A stretch of 64,000 bases of DNA. Origin: Pycnococcus provasolii. Taxonomy: Eukaryota > Chlorophyta > Pseudoscourfieldiophyceae > Pseudoscourfieldiales. The notes below the pieces were generated by a model, which ran no database searches, was not told the DNA's origin, and was given only the letters and a program-made list of their open reading frames with translations. Below, in pieces: positions 1 through 8,946 of the stretch. The stretch spans positions 434,001-498,000 of the forward strand of contig CP150562.1 of assembly GCA_049487715.1 (NCBI GenBank), read 5' to 3'. A program made the position numbers and the translations under genes. The number at the start of each line of letters is the position of its first letter. Within the stretch, counting starts at the first letter, position 1.

Positions 1-8
1 ACAATGTC

Positions 9-41
9 AGTCGGTCGGCCGGTCGGTCGGCCGGTCGGTGT
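9..41. repeat. GGTC-rich simple repeat
   Basis: Imperfect repetition of GGTC and GGCC units just outside the 3' end of the MATE gene. It contains short self-complementary GGCC steps. No function can be assigned. Confidence 0.7.
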
Positions 42-46
42 TTTTC

Positions 47-1894
47 TTAAGCAGATCTCTGCCGCTTTATAGCCTCGTCACTGCATTTCTTCCAGTTCGA
101 AGCCAGTAGTATAAGAATCACGACTACAGCCTCAAAACCACCAACGCCAGATTGTAGCCAATACACGCCAAGAAGACTTTTGCTACCATGCCAACCAATG
201 ACGTAGTACGCAACAAGTCCGACGGAAAGGGGAATTTCCAGGCCAAATGTCAGCACCATCTGTAGCCACGTGCGACCTTGCGCGCTGAAGATTCCGGAGG
301 TACAGGAATTCACAACGAGATTGGCGTATGAGCTAAGCACGACCGCCGGTATGCATCGGGCTGCAATTTTCAAGACGCTATCGTCGTCCGTTGCAATGTC
401 GACGATTTGCCTGCGCAGCGGCACATAAATGAGCGCAACCACAAGAGACGCATAAGTGATCAGCCTAAGTGTCAGAAAGCTAGTACGCTTTGCAGCCTCA
501 GGATTGCGCTTGCCGAGGTGGTATCCAACACGCACGGCGGTGACCATGGAAAAGGTTGCCTGCATCGCACCAGCCCATAGTATCGTGACCGTTCCGATGG
601 CACTGCTTGCTGCGACCGATGCCTTGCCAAGCTGAGCAATCAAGACGGTTGTGGACTGAAAGACGACGACTGAGAATATGTTGGACCCAATCAGCGGCGC
701 CGCCTGCGTCAGGTACTCGCGAATGTACCTCGCTTTGCACCAATTTGTTGGAGACCAGCCATTTTCCGGCCAGTAGGAAACGTGCATCTTCTTCCACACG
801 AAGAAGTACAGCCAGTATGTGACCATTTGCAGCGTGCGCGAGCACGACAAGCTGATGGCGGCTCCCACGAAGCCGAATCCCTTCCAGTGGAGGTGTATGC
901 CGTCATGCGATATGACGTGCGCAAAATACCTCCTATCCTCTGGGAAGTATCGCATCGGCCCTCCGTACACGAAGAGCCAATTGAGCGCGGCATTGCCCAG
1001 GAGCCAGAACATGTTGTTCCACATCGCAGGTCGTGGCACGCCGATGCCGTTTGCGTAGAACCTCATGCACTGGTAAATGCCGTTGGGAATAGGCCACACG
1101 ACGTTGAATCGCGCGTAGAGTCCACCAAGACGACAAATGTCCGCGCTGAATCCGAACAGCTTTAGGATGGGTTCGACGTAGAAGAACGCGGCGACGCACG
1201 GCACGGACGAGAGAGTGAGAAAGATGATGCTGAGCATGAGCCAAACTCCGGCCATTTTATTTTCTCCCGTTCCTTTCGCCTGAGCGCAGAGTGGGTTCAA
1301 AACGGAGTTGAATGCGAGTGGAGGGACGATCATGACGCTCGTGACCATGTCTGAAAGGGCAGCGGAAGCGAGGTACACGCCGGCGTCGTGTTTGCCGTCG
1401 TGCAGGTGTCCCACGAACGACGAGTCTGTGGATGCCATACCCATTCGCGCGAAGAACGAGACAGCCATGGGCCATCCGAGGAACCAGAAGCTGGCGAGTT
1501 CTTCGCGTACGCTCCACACCGCCGTCTCGTTAGTCGCAGTCGCGCCGCCGGGTTCGTCGTCACCCGCTTCGACATCCCCACCCCGTCGATCGCAGTCATC
1601 GCCGTCGTGAGCATTGTCGCGAGTGGTTCCACCATCGCCAGCAGCATTGTCATCACAGAAGCGGTCAAGCGACGCTGATGATGATTGTGATGCGGAGACG
1701 GACGCCGGAGAAAGCAAGTCACCCCCATGAAGGTGGACGTCCCCCAAGCCCAAGCCCAAGGAGTTTGAGGGAGGAAGGGTGTGAAGATTGTCATCATCAT
1801 CATCACCACCCCTACCACCCCCACCCGCATCCAGCAGAGGCTCGACAAGCTCACGCGCACTATGAGCGGCGTCATTGTCGTTGTCGTCGTCCAT
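47..1894 (-). CDS. MATE/DTX family efflux transporter
   Basis: Polytopic membrane protein of about 615 residues with the hydrophobic pattern of the multidrug and toxic compound extrusion family, which moves organic cations, acids or metabolites by H+ or Na+ antiport. The first ~130 residues are acidic, Asp/Gly-rich and probably cytosolic. The membrane core begins near WSVREELASFWFLGWPMAVS. Features typical of the first half include MASTDSSFVGHL and AFNSVLNPLCAQAKG (eukaryotic MATEs carry a related AL.T.C.QA.GA motif). The second half repeats the fold from AAPLIGSNIFSVVVFQSTT, with AIGTVTILWAG and VRVGYHLGKRNPEAAK. The open frame reaches further upstream only through a non-ATG codon; the first ATG is at 1894. 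The substrate cannot be predicted. It is transcribed away from the EF-hand gene at 2571. Confidence 0.88.
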   Translation of the reverse strand: MDDDNDNDAAHSARELVEPLLDAGGGGRGGDDDDDNLHTLPPSNSLGLGLGDVHLHGGDLLSPASVSASQSSSASLDRFCDDNAAGDGGTTRDNAHDGDDCDRRGGDVEAGDDEPGGATATNETAVWSVREELASFWFLGWPMAVSFFARMGMASTDSSFVGHLHDGKHDAGVYLASAALSDMVTSVMIVPPLAFNSVLNPLCAQAKGTGENKMAGVWLMLSIIFLTLSSVPCVAAFFYVEPILKLFGFSADICRLGGLYARFNVVWPIPNGIYQCMRFYANGIGVPRPAMWNNMFWLLGNAALNWLFVYGGPMRYFPEDRRYFAHVISHDGIHLHWKGFGFVGAAISLSCSRTLQMVTYWLYFFVWKKMHVSYWPENGWSPTNWCKARYIREYLTQAAPLIGSNIFSVVVFQSTTVLIAQLGKASVAASSAIGTVTILWAGAMQATFSMVTAVRVGYHLGKRNPEAAKRTSFLTLRLITYASLVVALIYVPLRRQIVDIATDDDSVLKIAARCIPAVVLSSYANLVVNSCTSGIFSAQGRTWLQMVLTFGLEIPLSVGLVAYYVIGWHGSKSLLGVYWLQSGVGGFEAVVVILILLASNWKKCSDEAIKRQRSA

Positions 1895-2570
1895 CGCCCG
1901 GCTCTGAGCTCCTGGACTGACTGATTTGGAAAACGTGTTTATTTGATCGGACAAAACACAATCTCAACCAACCACACAGACCACACCACAGAGAAGAAAA
2001 CTGAGACCTTTTCGGTTTTTCGGTGGGAAGATTTGATTTTGTACTGTAACGTCGTGTAATAACGGTGTGTGGGGGGGGCCCCTATTCACCACCCCCTATT
2101 TGCCCCCCCTTGCTGCCTTGGGAGAAAATGCAAACCAAACCCCCAGAGAAATCAAATCCAAACCCCTTAAGGAAATCAAAACCAATCACAGAAATAAAAT
2201 TACAGTGGAGTTGACCTGTTGAGACGTTGAGTTGTGCATGGACAGATCCCCTCGACCTCCACCATGGTAGTTAAAATAGGTACAGACTTCGCCACACCAA
2301 CCCTCATCAGGTGCAACGCTCGTCTTATTACCTTCTGACATCTGACGAGGAAAGGAAGAAGGTACCAACTACAACCTTAACCTCCACCTGGCGCCTAACC
2401 TTAGTTAAGGCCAGGAGGTTACAATAAAAAGTTTACCGCACAAACTTCCTACCAAACGGTAGTCTCACTTGCGTGTGTGCCGGCCGCTTGGGACCCGCTG
2501 ATATCAATCCCATCAACTCCGCCATCATCAGTCTGTCAGTCAGTTGGGATTTTTCTTTTTGGGATTTTCC
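1895..2570. other. intergenic, divergent promoter region
   Basis: Separates the divergent MATE and EF-hand genes. It holds a G8 run near 2072, C-rich tracts and no convincing open frame or RNA. It presumably contains both promoters, but I see no recognisable box. Confidence 0.5.
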
Positions 2571-3938
2571 ATGAACGGCCGCGACAATCCGCTGTTCAAC
2601 GCGCACGCTGTGGCGACTACCGTTCCCGCCACCTTTCCGGCGCCACCAACACCTAACCCTCACGCATCAATACCGTCAACGCCATCAAACACGGCAAATA
2701 ATGGAATCAACTGGGCGCCTGTCCCACGTGCGTCCGCCGCGCAAGTTTCCACGATGGACGATAACAGCAACGACAACAACCTCGCAGACCTCGTCGACGA
2801 CGAGCCGCCGCCGCCGCCGCTCCCACCGCCGCCGCCGCCGTGGGAAGGAGCGAGGCGTGCGTCCGCGCTGTCTTCCGCAAGCACGTCCGCAAGCCCGTAC
2901 GGGTACGGGGCACCGCCGCCGAACCACCGACCCAGCGCCGCCTCGAGTCCGTACCGCCCACTCAGTGTCAGCGCACAAAGACCTTCGTACGCTCAGCAAC
3001 CTCCACCTTCGCCGTACGGACAGCAAAACGCACATCCACAACCGCAATACACAAGACCGCCGAGCACGAGCGGCGCGGACGTCTCTGCGCCCGCGCGCTT
3101 CCAGCAGGTACCGCGCGGCGCAACCAAGGCTGACGGCGCCGTGGCCAAGGACGCCATTTACCGCGAGGTGATGTCAGTGCGTTCCGTCGGGCAGTTCAAG
3201 CGGTGGGTATTCGAGGGCCCTGGTCCGCTGCGTGTGCTTGCCGTCGCTAGCGCGCTGTACACGTCCACTTTGGGAATTTTAGGACTTTGCACAAGCATGA
3301 TCTTTCGAACGTCGTCGTGGGCAGATCGAACGCTTCAAGTGTACATGTTGCTCATCGGATTTCTGCTGCTTTTGCTCGAGGGTGTCGGAAGCTTCCCGCG
3401 ACGCTGGCGAAGCACGGTGGAGGAGGAATGCCGCTTCCTAAGACGGCTCTCCGGAAGGTCGGCGCTGCATCTCTTTGCTGGCAGCTTATTCCTTTGTACA
3501 TCAGGAACGCACACGACTGGGCAGGTTTTGAGCCTCGTCGGAATCGTCGTCGAAGGCGTCACCGGTGTGTTTGGATTGGTCACGCACTTCACGGTGCAGC
3601 TCAAATTAAAGCGCATCATGGAAGAGCTCACGTTGGAACCGGGACAACTTACCGTGGAACAAATCAGAGAAAGGTTTGATCTCTACGATATCGATCACAA
3701 CGGGACGCTCTCAACGTACGAGATGGGCCGCGTCGCTGCTGCGATGGGCATTAGCCTCAGCCGTGCTGAACTCGTGGCGGCTATCGACGCACTTGACCGC
3801 GACCACAGTGGAGAGATTTCGTTCGACGAGTTCGTAGACTGGTTCGCGACGACGGGTGCGCTCACACGCACAGGTGGCTCCTCCATGAGCCAATCACAAC
3901 CATCACAACATCCACAGAACTACAATTATCATGTTTAA
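2571..3938 (+). CDS. Proline-rich membrane protein with COPI_assoc-like TM region and two EF-hands
   Basis: About 455 residues. Residues ~1-190 are low-complexity Pro/Ser/Ala, including PPPPPLPPPPPPW. A central membrane block follows (VLAVASALYTSTLGILGLC, VYMLLIGFLLLLLEGVG, ALHLFAGSLFLCTSG, VLSLVGIVVEGVTGVFGLV). It resembles the four-helix COPI_assoc/TVP15 type found in Golgi membrane proteins; that match is by eye. The C-terminus carries two canonical EF-hands: a first loop DIDHNGTLSTYE and a second loop DRDHSGEISFDE, both with Asp at position 1 and Glu at 12, so both should bind Ca2+. The likely role is a Ca2+-responsive endomembrane protein. The start chosen is the ATG at 2571 (MNGRDNP), because the longer frame opens with a non-ATG codon. 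The Ser/Gln-rich tail shows nothing else. Confidence 0.75.
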   Translation: MNGRDNPLFNAHAVATTVPATFPAPPTPNPHASIPSTPSNTANNGINWAPVPRASAAQVSTMDDNSNDNNLADLVDDEPPPPPLPPPPPPWEGARRASALSSASTSASPYGYGAPPPNHRPSAASSPYRPLSVSAQRPSYAQQPPPSPYGQQNAHPQPQYTRPPSTSGADVSAPARFQQVPRGATKADGAVAKDAIYREVMSVRSVGQFKRWVFEGPGPLRVLAVASALYTSTLGILGLCTSMIFRTSSWADRTLQVYMLLIGFLLLLLEGVGSFPRRWRSTVEEECRFLRRLSGRSALHLFAGSLFLCTSGTHTTGQVLSLVGIVVEGVTGVFGLVTHFTVQLKLKRIMEELTLEPGQLTVEQIRERFDLYDIDHNGTLSTYEMGRVAAAMGISLSRAELVAAIDALDRDHSGEISFDEFVDWFATTGALTRTGGSSMSQSQPSQHPQNYNYHV

Positions 3939-4007
3939 GACAAAATGTTATTGTGTTTGTTACTCATCGTCGTTAAAGTGTTTCTCCATTTCTCTCCCCC
4001 CCCCCCT

Positions 4008-5356
4008 TCAGGCAATGAAGACCGCTGGATGGGACTCCTGATACAACACCTCCTGGGTTGCCAGAGACTTCTCCATGCAGTCCATGTCCTCCCAATTGTT
4101 GAACCAGCCTGTACTGCAAAGCACGTGGCCACCAAACACATGCACAGCCTCGCCTGCACCGCCTTCCGACTTCGATCCTGAGACGACTGCGCCGAATCGG
4201 AAACGCGCCGTGGGCATGGGTGCGCGGGGCACCCAAGTGTCCACCTCAGGCAGGTATTCCTCCACGGCGTGGATCGGGATCTGTGTCACCTCACCGCGCG
4301 CGTGCGTCTCACCACCGATAGCAAGCAGCCTACCCATCGGTCGCGTTTCACTCTTGGGCAGTGCGACCACTGCCTTGTCTCCGGAGGAATGCGTGGTGGC
4401 TGCACGTCGATCCCACTGGTTGGAGGTAACGTCGTATCGGAACGTGTCCCGGGAGAATGAGGCTGCCTGCCACGTTCCGGTGGGATCGTAGAATCCGCCA
4501 ACGACGTAGAACGACTGTCCGATCGCCGCGCACGCTGTGTCACCTCGCGGCTCGGGCATGTTCGTGCGCACCTTCCATTCACCGGCATTGCGAGCGAGCG
4601 TTTCCGTGGACGTGAGCGTCTCGTATCCGAGCCCGTATCCTCCAGCGACGACGATCGTGCCATCTATAGTCGAAGCCGCGCACACGTCCCCGCGCGCAAC
4701 ATTAAGCGTCGTCGAGCAGGCTGTCCATACGCGCGTACGCAGGTTGAGCGTATCGACGCACGCGAGCGGTTCAGCCTCGTCGGTGGACGCGTTGAAGCCA
4801 CCGAGCACGAAGAGCGTATCGTCGACGATGGTTGCGGCGTGTCGGAATCGCTTGCGCGGCATTTCAGGAAACGCGGTTTCGTTGTACACCTCCCTGATGG
4901 TGTCGTACTGAAGTACGGACGAGAGAACTTCTCCGTTGGCATCGTACCCGCCTGGCATGATGACGAGCGCGGCGTCGTAGTTCACGGCGGGGAAATCCGA
5001 TTTGCTGTACGGCATACTTGGTTTCGACGTCGTCCATTGACCCGTTCCCGCGAACAAGTAATTTGGTGTTTTCTCAGGGGTGAGCGATACCGCGGTGGCC
5101 TGCTGCTTGGGGTGAGTCACGCTGAGAGCCAAGGCGATCGCGATGATCGCGATGACAAGCGCGGCGAGTGCGAGGATCATCAATATGTTGGTGGTTGTTG
5201 AACAACACATCATGGCAGCAGATGACGATCCAGGAGCACAAGCTTTTTTCTTCTTCTTCCACTCGACACTTTCGATGCCACCAATATCGATTGACGCCGC
5301 CGCCAAGTTTGAGTTCGCATCATCATCAACAACACCTTGCTGATTATGATTATTAC

Positions 5357-5393
<37 letters not shown>

Positions 5394-5405
5394 CATCGTC
5401 ATCAT
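4008..5405 (-). CDS. Kelch-repeat single-pass membrane protein
   Basis: 465 residues. The N-terminus has a poly-Asn tract encoded by a (TGT/GTT)n microsatellite at 5357-5394, then one strong membrane helix (ILMILALAALVIAIIAIALA, residues ~73-95) without a cleavable signal, suggesting a type II anchor. The rest is a series of kelch motifs, each with the GG pair, spaced aromatics and W: ATIVDDTLFVLGGFNAS, ASTIDGTIVVAGGYGLG, CAAIGQSFYVVGGFYDP, RLLAIGGETHARG and VHVFGGHV. Together these would form about five to six blades of a beta-propeller. Kelch propellers bind proteins or, in galactose-oxidase relatives, carbohydrates; no catalytic residues are evident, so I give no substrate. It is convergent with the EF-hand gene 70 bp away. 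Confidence 0.82.
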
Positions 5406-5929
5406 TGTTCAGTAACTACAAATGCTCGCCGAACTCCCACGCGAACGGAATGCCACAGCGCATGCACCACTACTGTTAGTACTGTACCTACCCTACAGCA
5501 GTATTCTTCTGAAATGTTATGTGATGAATAAATGTGCGCCGCGCCGCCGCCAATTCCTCACGTCACAGGTCTGGAGGATCGCTCCTCATCACCTGTGGAT
5601 TGTACTTCTATTGTTTGGGGAACCGTCCTCGGTCCATATCTAATTCGATTACCCTTGTGAGGATTTTGGGGATCCCGCTCGGGTATACTACTTGGACCCG
5701 CTAATGCGTATATGCCTGGTGCATGCGCAACGCGTCAGCCCGCATGCGTACATCGCTTCGTCGAGAACGGCTCATGAACCGCGAATAAACACGGCAGAGG
5801 CACTCGAGGCGGTGCACGCCGTTGTTGCGAGCTCGGATCCTGCGCTTCGTGAGTGAGGGTCAGGTGCGGAACAGATGATGGACGACCTCGATGGGCACCA
5901 CGTCGAGCCCAACCAAGAAACGCTCCTCC
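5406..5929. other. intergenic, no recognised gene
   Basis: Lies between the kelch gene start and the decayed retroelement. Open frames here overlap on both strands and have no family resemblance. It holds the kelch promoter and possibly unrecognisable upstream parts of the retroelement (no reverse transcriptase motif seen). Confidence 0.4.
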
Positions 5930-5959
5930 CTCAAGAAGCGAGGTCACTGGTGTCGTCGT

Positions 5960-6669
5960 GTCGAGGCTAGTGCCGTACGCGTCTGCGCTCCCAACACACG
6001 AGCTCAACTGAGGAGCTTTCAAGAGCAACAGGTTGGCACATGGTTCGACAGTGATTTGGCAAGGCACGAACACAACGCACGTGCTGAAAGCGCAAGTCAC
6101 CTCCTGCACCTGCAAACGATCAAGCAAGAAATCTCTGACACTTTCGCGCAATACGCCACCCGCGTGAAGACAACCCGGCGGATTTTTGGTCGCGCGTGCG
6201 CGACCCGTCGGATTGGAAGCTCAATCCCCAGCATTTCCACGCAGCTGTCCGCCGCTTCGGGGATGTGACCGTCGACCTGTTCGCGTCGGAGACGAATCGC
6301 CAGATCACGCGTTTCGTCTCCAAGTACCACGCGTCGAGCGCAGTGGCCACCGACGCTTTCTCCCTCGATTGGGGCGCAGAGCGCGCATGGATCAATCCAC
6401 CTTGGGGCCTGCTGCCGCGCGTCCTCACCAAGATCCGCGCCGATGCCGCCGACGCGTTGGTGGTTGCCCCCATGTGGACGTCAGCTGCTTGGTGGCCGGA
6501 CTTCCTCGAGCTCGCAGTCGACTACACCGTCATCGCGCCAGCGCGGGATGTGTTCTTTCCCGGTCACCTCGCCAGTGTCGAGCCGATGGGATCTCCTCGT
6601 TGGCATGTGGTCGTCGGTTGGCTCAGCGGTGGGCACACCAGCTCGGCGCGCAGTACACCGCTGGCCTGA
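5960..6669 (+). pseudogene. RNase H / C-terminal part of DIRS-type pol, broken
   Basis: In the frame that reads MRDPSDWKLNPQHF, 5' codons are interrupted by several stops (near 6045, 6085, 6136). They still recall RNase H ends, with the D-x-ADFWSRVRDPSDW motif that parallels the N-x-x-AD-x-x-SR end of DIRS RNase H. From 6196 the frame is open for 157 codons and carries DLFASETNRQITRFVSKYH, DAFSLDWG, AWINPPWGLLPRVL and APMWTSAAWWPDFL, all hallmarks of the domain after RNase H in DIRS elements. It overlaps in another frame the non-coding 5' part of the recombinase frame. Confidence 0.72.
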
Positions 6670-6707
6670 GGGCAGCGGGTTTCCCGTTTGCTGACAGGCT
6701 CGAGCAA

Positions 6708-7709
6708 ATGATGGCTCGCGCCCGGCGAGACAATACTTGGGTCAGCTACGGGGGAAAGGTGCAGCGCTTCCTCAACTTCTGCGCCGAGTATGGCTTCACC
6801 CCGCTCCCGGCATCGCAACGCACCGTGCTCTGCTACCTCGCCTTCCTGAGTGACGAGGACGAAGTTCATGCACGCTCGCTGCAGCCGTATTTGACGGCGA
6901 TAAACCAACTCCACGGCGATTTCCACTTCGACAAGCCGGCGATTGGCACCACCATCACTCGGGCACGACACGGTTTCGAGCAGCTGGAAACCGAGACGCG
7001 TGGGTGCCACGCACAAGACCACTACCTGCCAGCGTCTGTCGTAATGCGTATCTTGGACGCAGGGCTCGCCACTGCCGACCTGCACCTCATGCGCGACACT
7101 GCCTTGGTGTGCTTGGCGTATCAGTTCTTCGCGCGCGGCGATACTGGCGTTCGCACGACGCGTGCGGCGCTCCGGATCGACGAGCGCGGCCTCCACTTCG
7201 CGGAGGCGGCGAAGAACGTCCCGCGCTTCAAGCCATACATCCTCACCTTGCCTTGGCCACCGCAGAATCGCGCGAGGTCCGTTCATCGACTCCTCCGGCG
7301 TTTCGACACCGCCGCCAACGCTGCGTGGCTTGCTTCCGGACAGCACCGACCACCGCAGTTCTTCCGCCTTCCCACGGACCGCGTCGCACTCATCATCGAG
7401 ACAGGGGTCCGTGAGCCCGTCTTGCCTGTGACAGTCATGGACACCGCGCTCGCCAACGCGCTCCGCCACGTCGGCGCCTCCCCAGGGCCTGGCGTTCGCT
7501 GGACTAAGAAGTCCATCCGCAGCGGCGGCGCCACTTCTGCCTTGGCGGTCAACGCGCCCTTGCCCCGCATCATGCGCTGGGGTATTTGGAAGTCGTTAGC
7601 AGCCGTCGAGTGCTACCTTGATCCCCTCGCGCCGGCCGACGAGGCTGCGAAGTTCTTCTTCAGCCATCTTCTTCATGCGGCACTTGACGTCACGGCCTCC
7701 ACCCTGTGA
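6708..7709 (+). CDS. Tyrosine recombinase (DIRS-like integrase)
   Basis: About 333 residues from the first ATG pair after the upstream pol frame ends. The N-terminal core-binding part is DNTWVSYGGKVQRFLNFCAEYG plus FLSDEDEVHARSLQPYLTAI. The catalytic part includes the region VCLAYQFFARGDTGVRTTRAAL (box I), SIRSGGATSALAVNAPLPRI (box II, matching the R-x-GGAT signature of DIRS recombinases) and WGIWKSLAAVECYLDP with the candidate nucleophile Tyr. In the family this enzyme integrates circular cDNA. The frame is intact although the upstream pol is broken, so activity in trans is possible but unproven. The histidine usual in H-x-x-R appears as Lys-Ser-Ile-Arg, and box I Arg is not certain, so catalytic competence is doubtful. 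Confidence 0.78.
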   Translation: MMARARRDNTWVSYGGKVQRFLNFCAEYGFTPLPASQRTVLCYLAFLSDEDEVHARSLQPYLTAINQLHGDFHFDKPAIGTTITRARHGFEQLETETRGCHAQDHYLPASVVMRILDAGLATADLHLMRDTALVCLAYQFFARGDTGVRTTRAALRIDERGLHFAEAAKNVPRFKPYILTLPWPPQNRARSVHRLLRRFDTAANAAWLASGQHRPPQFFRLPTDRVALIIETGVREPVLPVTVMDTALANALRHVGASPGPGVRWTKKSIRSGGATSALAVNAPLPRIMRWGIWKSLAAVECYLDPLAPADEAAKFFFSHLLHAALDVTASTL

Positions 7710-7732
7710 CGTCTCAGCCTGCTCAAACCTGA

Positions 7733-8018
7733 GACCACTCTCTCTCGAGACATGTGCCGAATACAGTCGTATTCGGGGTGTCTCTCTGAGAGAGGAAATC
7801 TACGAAGATAAGTTTTCTTCGTTTCCCTCTCAGTACCCACCCTTTTTGTCTTTGTTGCACGTCTTCCCTCCCGTGAGACACCTTCCACTTGTCTGCGAGA
7901 GATATTACCGTTTTCTTCGTTTCCGCGGACTTGCAAGTCCGCCTTTCTTCCGACCGAATTCACCCTTTTTGCGTTTTGTAACCCAACAGCCTGATTCGGA
8001 CCACTCTCTCTCGAGACA
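7733..8018 (+). repeat. Short direct repeats and hairpins in retroelement 3' tail
   Basis: A 20-bp sequence beginning GACCACTCTCTCTCGAG occurs at 7733-7752 and again at 7999-8018. Between them, TTTTCTTCGTTTCC and CACCCTTTTTG each occur twice, showing a diverged tandem duplication. Two perfect hairpins are present: 7757-7776 (8-bp stem, 4-nt loop) and 7925-7942 (palindrome). These may be remnants of the split or internal repeats of a DIRS/PAT element. Confidence 0.65.
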
Positions 8019-8075
8019 CCTTCCCTTCCCCTCCCCTTCCCCCGGGCGGCAGCTGATTTTCCGTCATTCGGAGTT

Positions 8076-8537
8076 ATGCCGCCGCCGACGCCTCCTGACA
8101 CCACGGGCCCAGTGCCGCCCATGACGAAACCGCTGTCGTCGCGCATCTCCTCTTTGAAGTTCATGCAACGCGCCATGGGGCAAGCGGCTCCTGCTCCACC
8201 TTCCTTTGTATCGGAATCAGCGTCGTTGAAGAAAAGAAAGATGGGAGAGACGACAACGACTATGGATAACCTTAGTGCCGCCGCCGCTGGTGGTTCTGGT
8301 GATGGGGAGGCAGCTCCTATTGCTGGGATTGCTGTGAAGCGCAATGTGAGGCGCCGCATGTTCCTAAAGCGCGTGTCCCTTCCCGTCGCACAAACACAAG
8401 TGGGACACCACGTGTTCTCGAAAGCGCCGTCGCCGTCGCCAAACGAGTCAAAGAAAGAGGAGACAAACAAATCTTCCAAACAAAATCCTCATCATCCCAC
8501 CACCAAAAAAAAAAACCAGAAAAAAGTGAAACCTTAA
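8076..8537 (+). CDS. MPP6-like (M-phase phosphoprotein 6) putative nuclear exosome cofactor
   Basis: 153 residues, basic. The N-terminal segment SSRISSLKFMQRAMGQ matches the short conserved motif of MPP6/MPHOSPH6 (Leu-Ser-x-n-Leu-x-x-Met-Lys-Phe-Met-Gln-Arg), which in known proteins docks on the exosome and helps recruit the MTR4 helicase. A second conserved-looking patch is AVKRNVRRRMFLKRVSL. The tail is Lys-rich (nuclear localisation) and ends in simple sequence encoded by an A-run. Only the short motif supports the assignment, so another small nuclear protein is possible. The start ATG at 8076 is the first in frame. Confidence 0.55.
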   Translation: MPPPTPPDTTGPVPPMTKPLSSRISSLKFMQRAMGQAAPAPPSFVSESASLKKRKMGETTTTMDNLSAAAAGGSGDGEAAPIAGIAVKRNVRRRMFLKRVSLPVAQTQVGHHVFSKAPSPSPNESKKEETNKSSKQNPHHPTTKKKNQKKVKP

Positions 8538-8675
8538 GGGAAGAAATCCTCCAACTGCACTGCACTGTACATCCTTCACATGTAACACGATTAAAATTGC
8601 CACTACATACCTAAACGCCATACCAACTAGAAAGAAAGAGGGAAAGGGCTGATATCACGCCATCACGAAACTCAC

Positions 8676-8790
8676 TCACCCTAACTCACTCACCCTAACA
8701 CCCAACCCCGAATTCGAACCCCAAAACCCTAAAACCCGAACCCCGAAACCCTAACACCCTAATCCTAACCCTAACCCTAACCCTAACACC
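8676..8790. repeat. Interstitial telomere-like CCCTAA tract
   Basis: Degenerate CCCTAA/ACCCTAA units, culminating in four near-perfect CCCTAA copies at 8764-8787 (TTAGGG on the other strand). The variants CCCGAA and ACACCCT occur in the flanks. Placed about 160 bp upstream of the XPF start. Confidence 0.85.
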
Positions 8791-8946
8791 CCCTTGTTGT
8801 GGTTGGTTCTTGTTCTCCCCCCAGGCCAGGGACCCTCGGGACCCATGAACAACGTCATCGTCACCATCATCATATGCTCGGAATGAAAAGCAAATAATCA
8901 TGATGAGGCGTCAATATAGATCCGTCTTGAGTGAGTTCTTGTGATT

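Larger units (their letters stand above)
5930..8020 (+). mobile_element. Decayed DIRS-like (tyrosine recombinase) retroelement
   Basis: In order, the segment holds a degenerate RNase H region with in-frame stops, the conserved post-RNase-H segment, a tyrosine recombinase frame, and a 3' tail with repeated sequence and two small hairpins. This order (RT-RNase H then YR in an overlapping frame) is that of DIRS/PAT-type retrotransposons, known from green algae. No reverse transcriptase motifs are recognisable upstream, so the copy is 5'-truncated. Borders are approximate and no target-site duplication could be identified, as expected for YR elements, which usually make none. Confidence 0.75.

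Noticed and set aside
7700-8070. A CRISPR-like array in the retroelement tail
   Set aside because: Only two copies of a 20-bp repeat 266 bp apart and a eukaryotic setting; no regular spacers.
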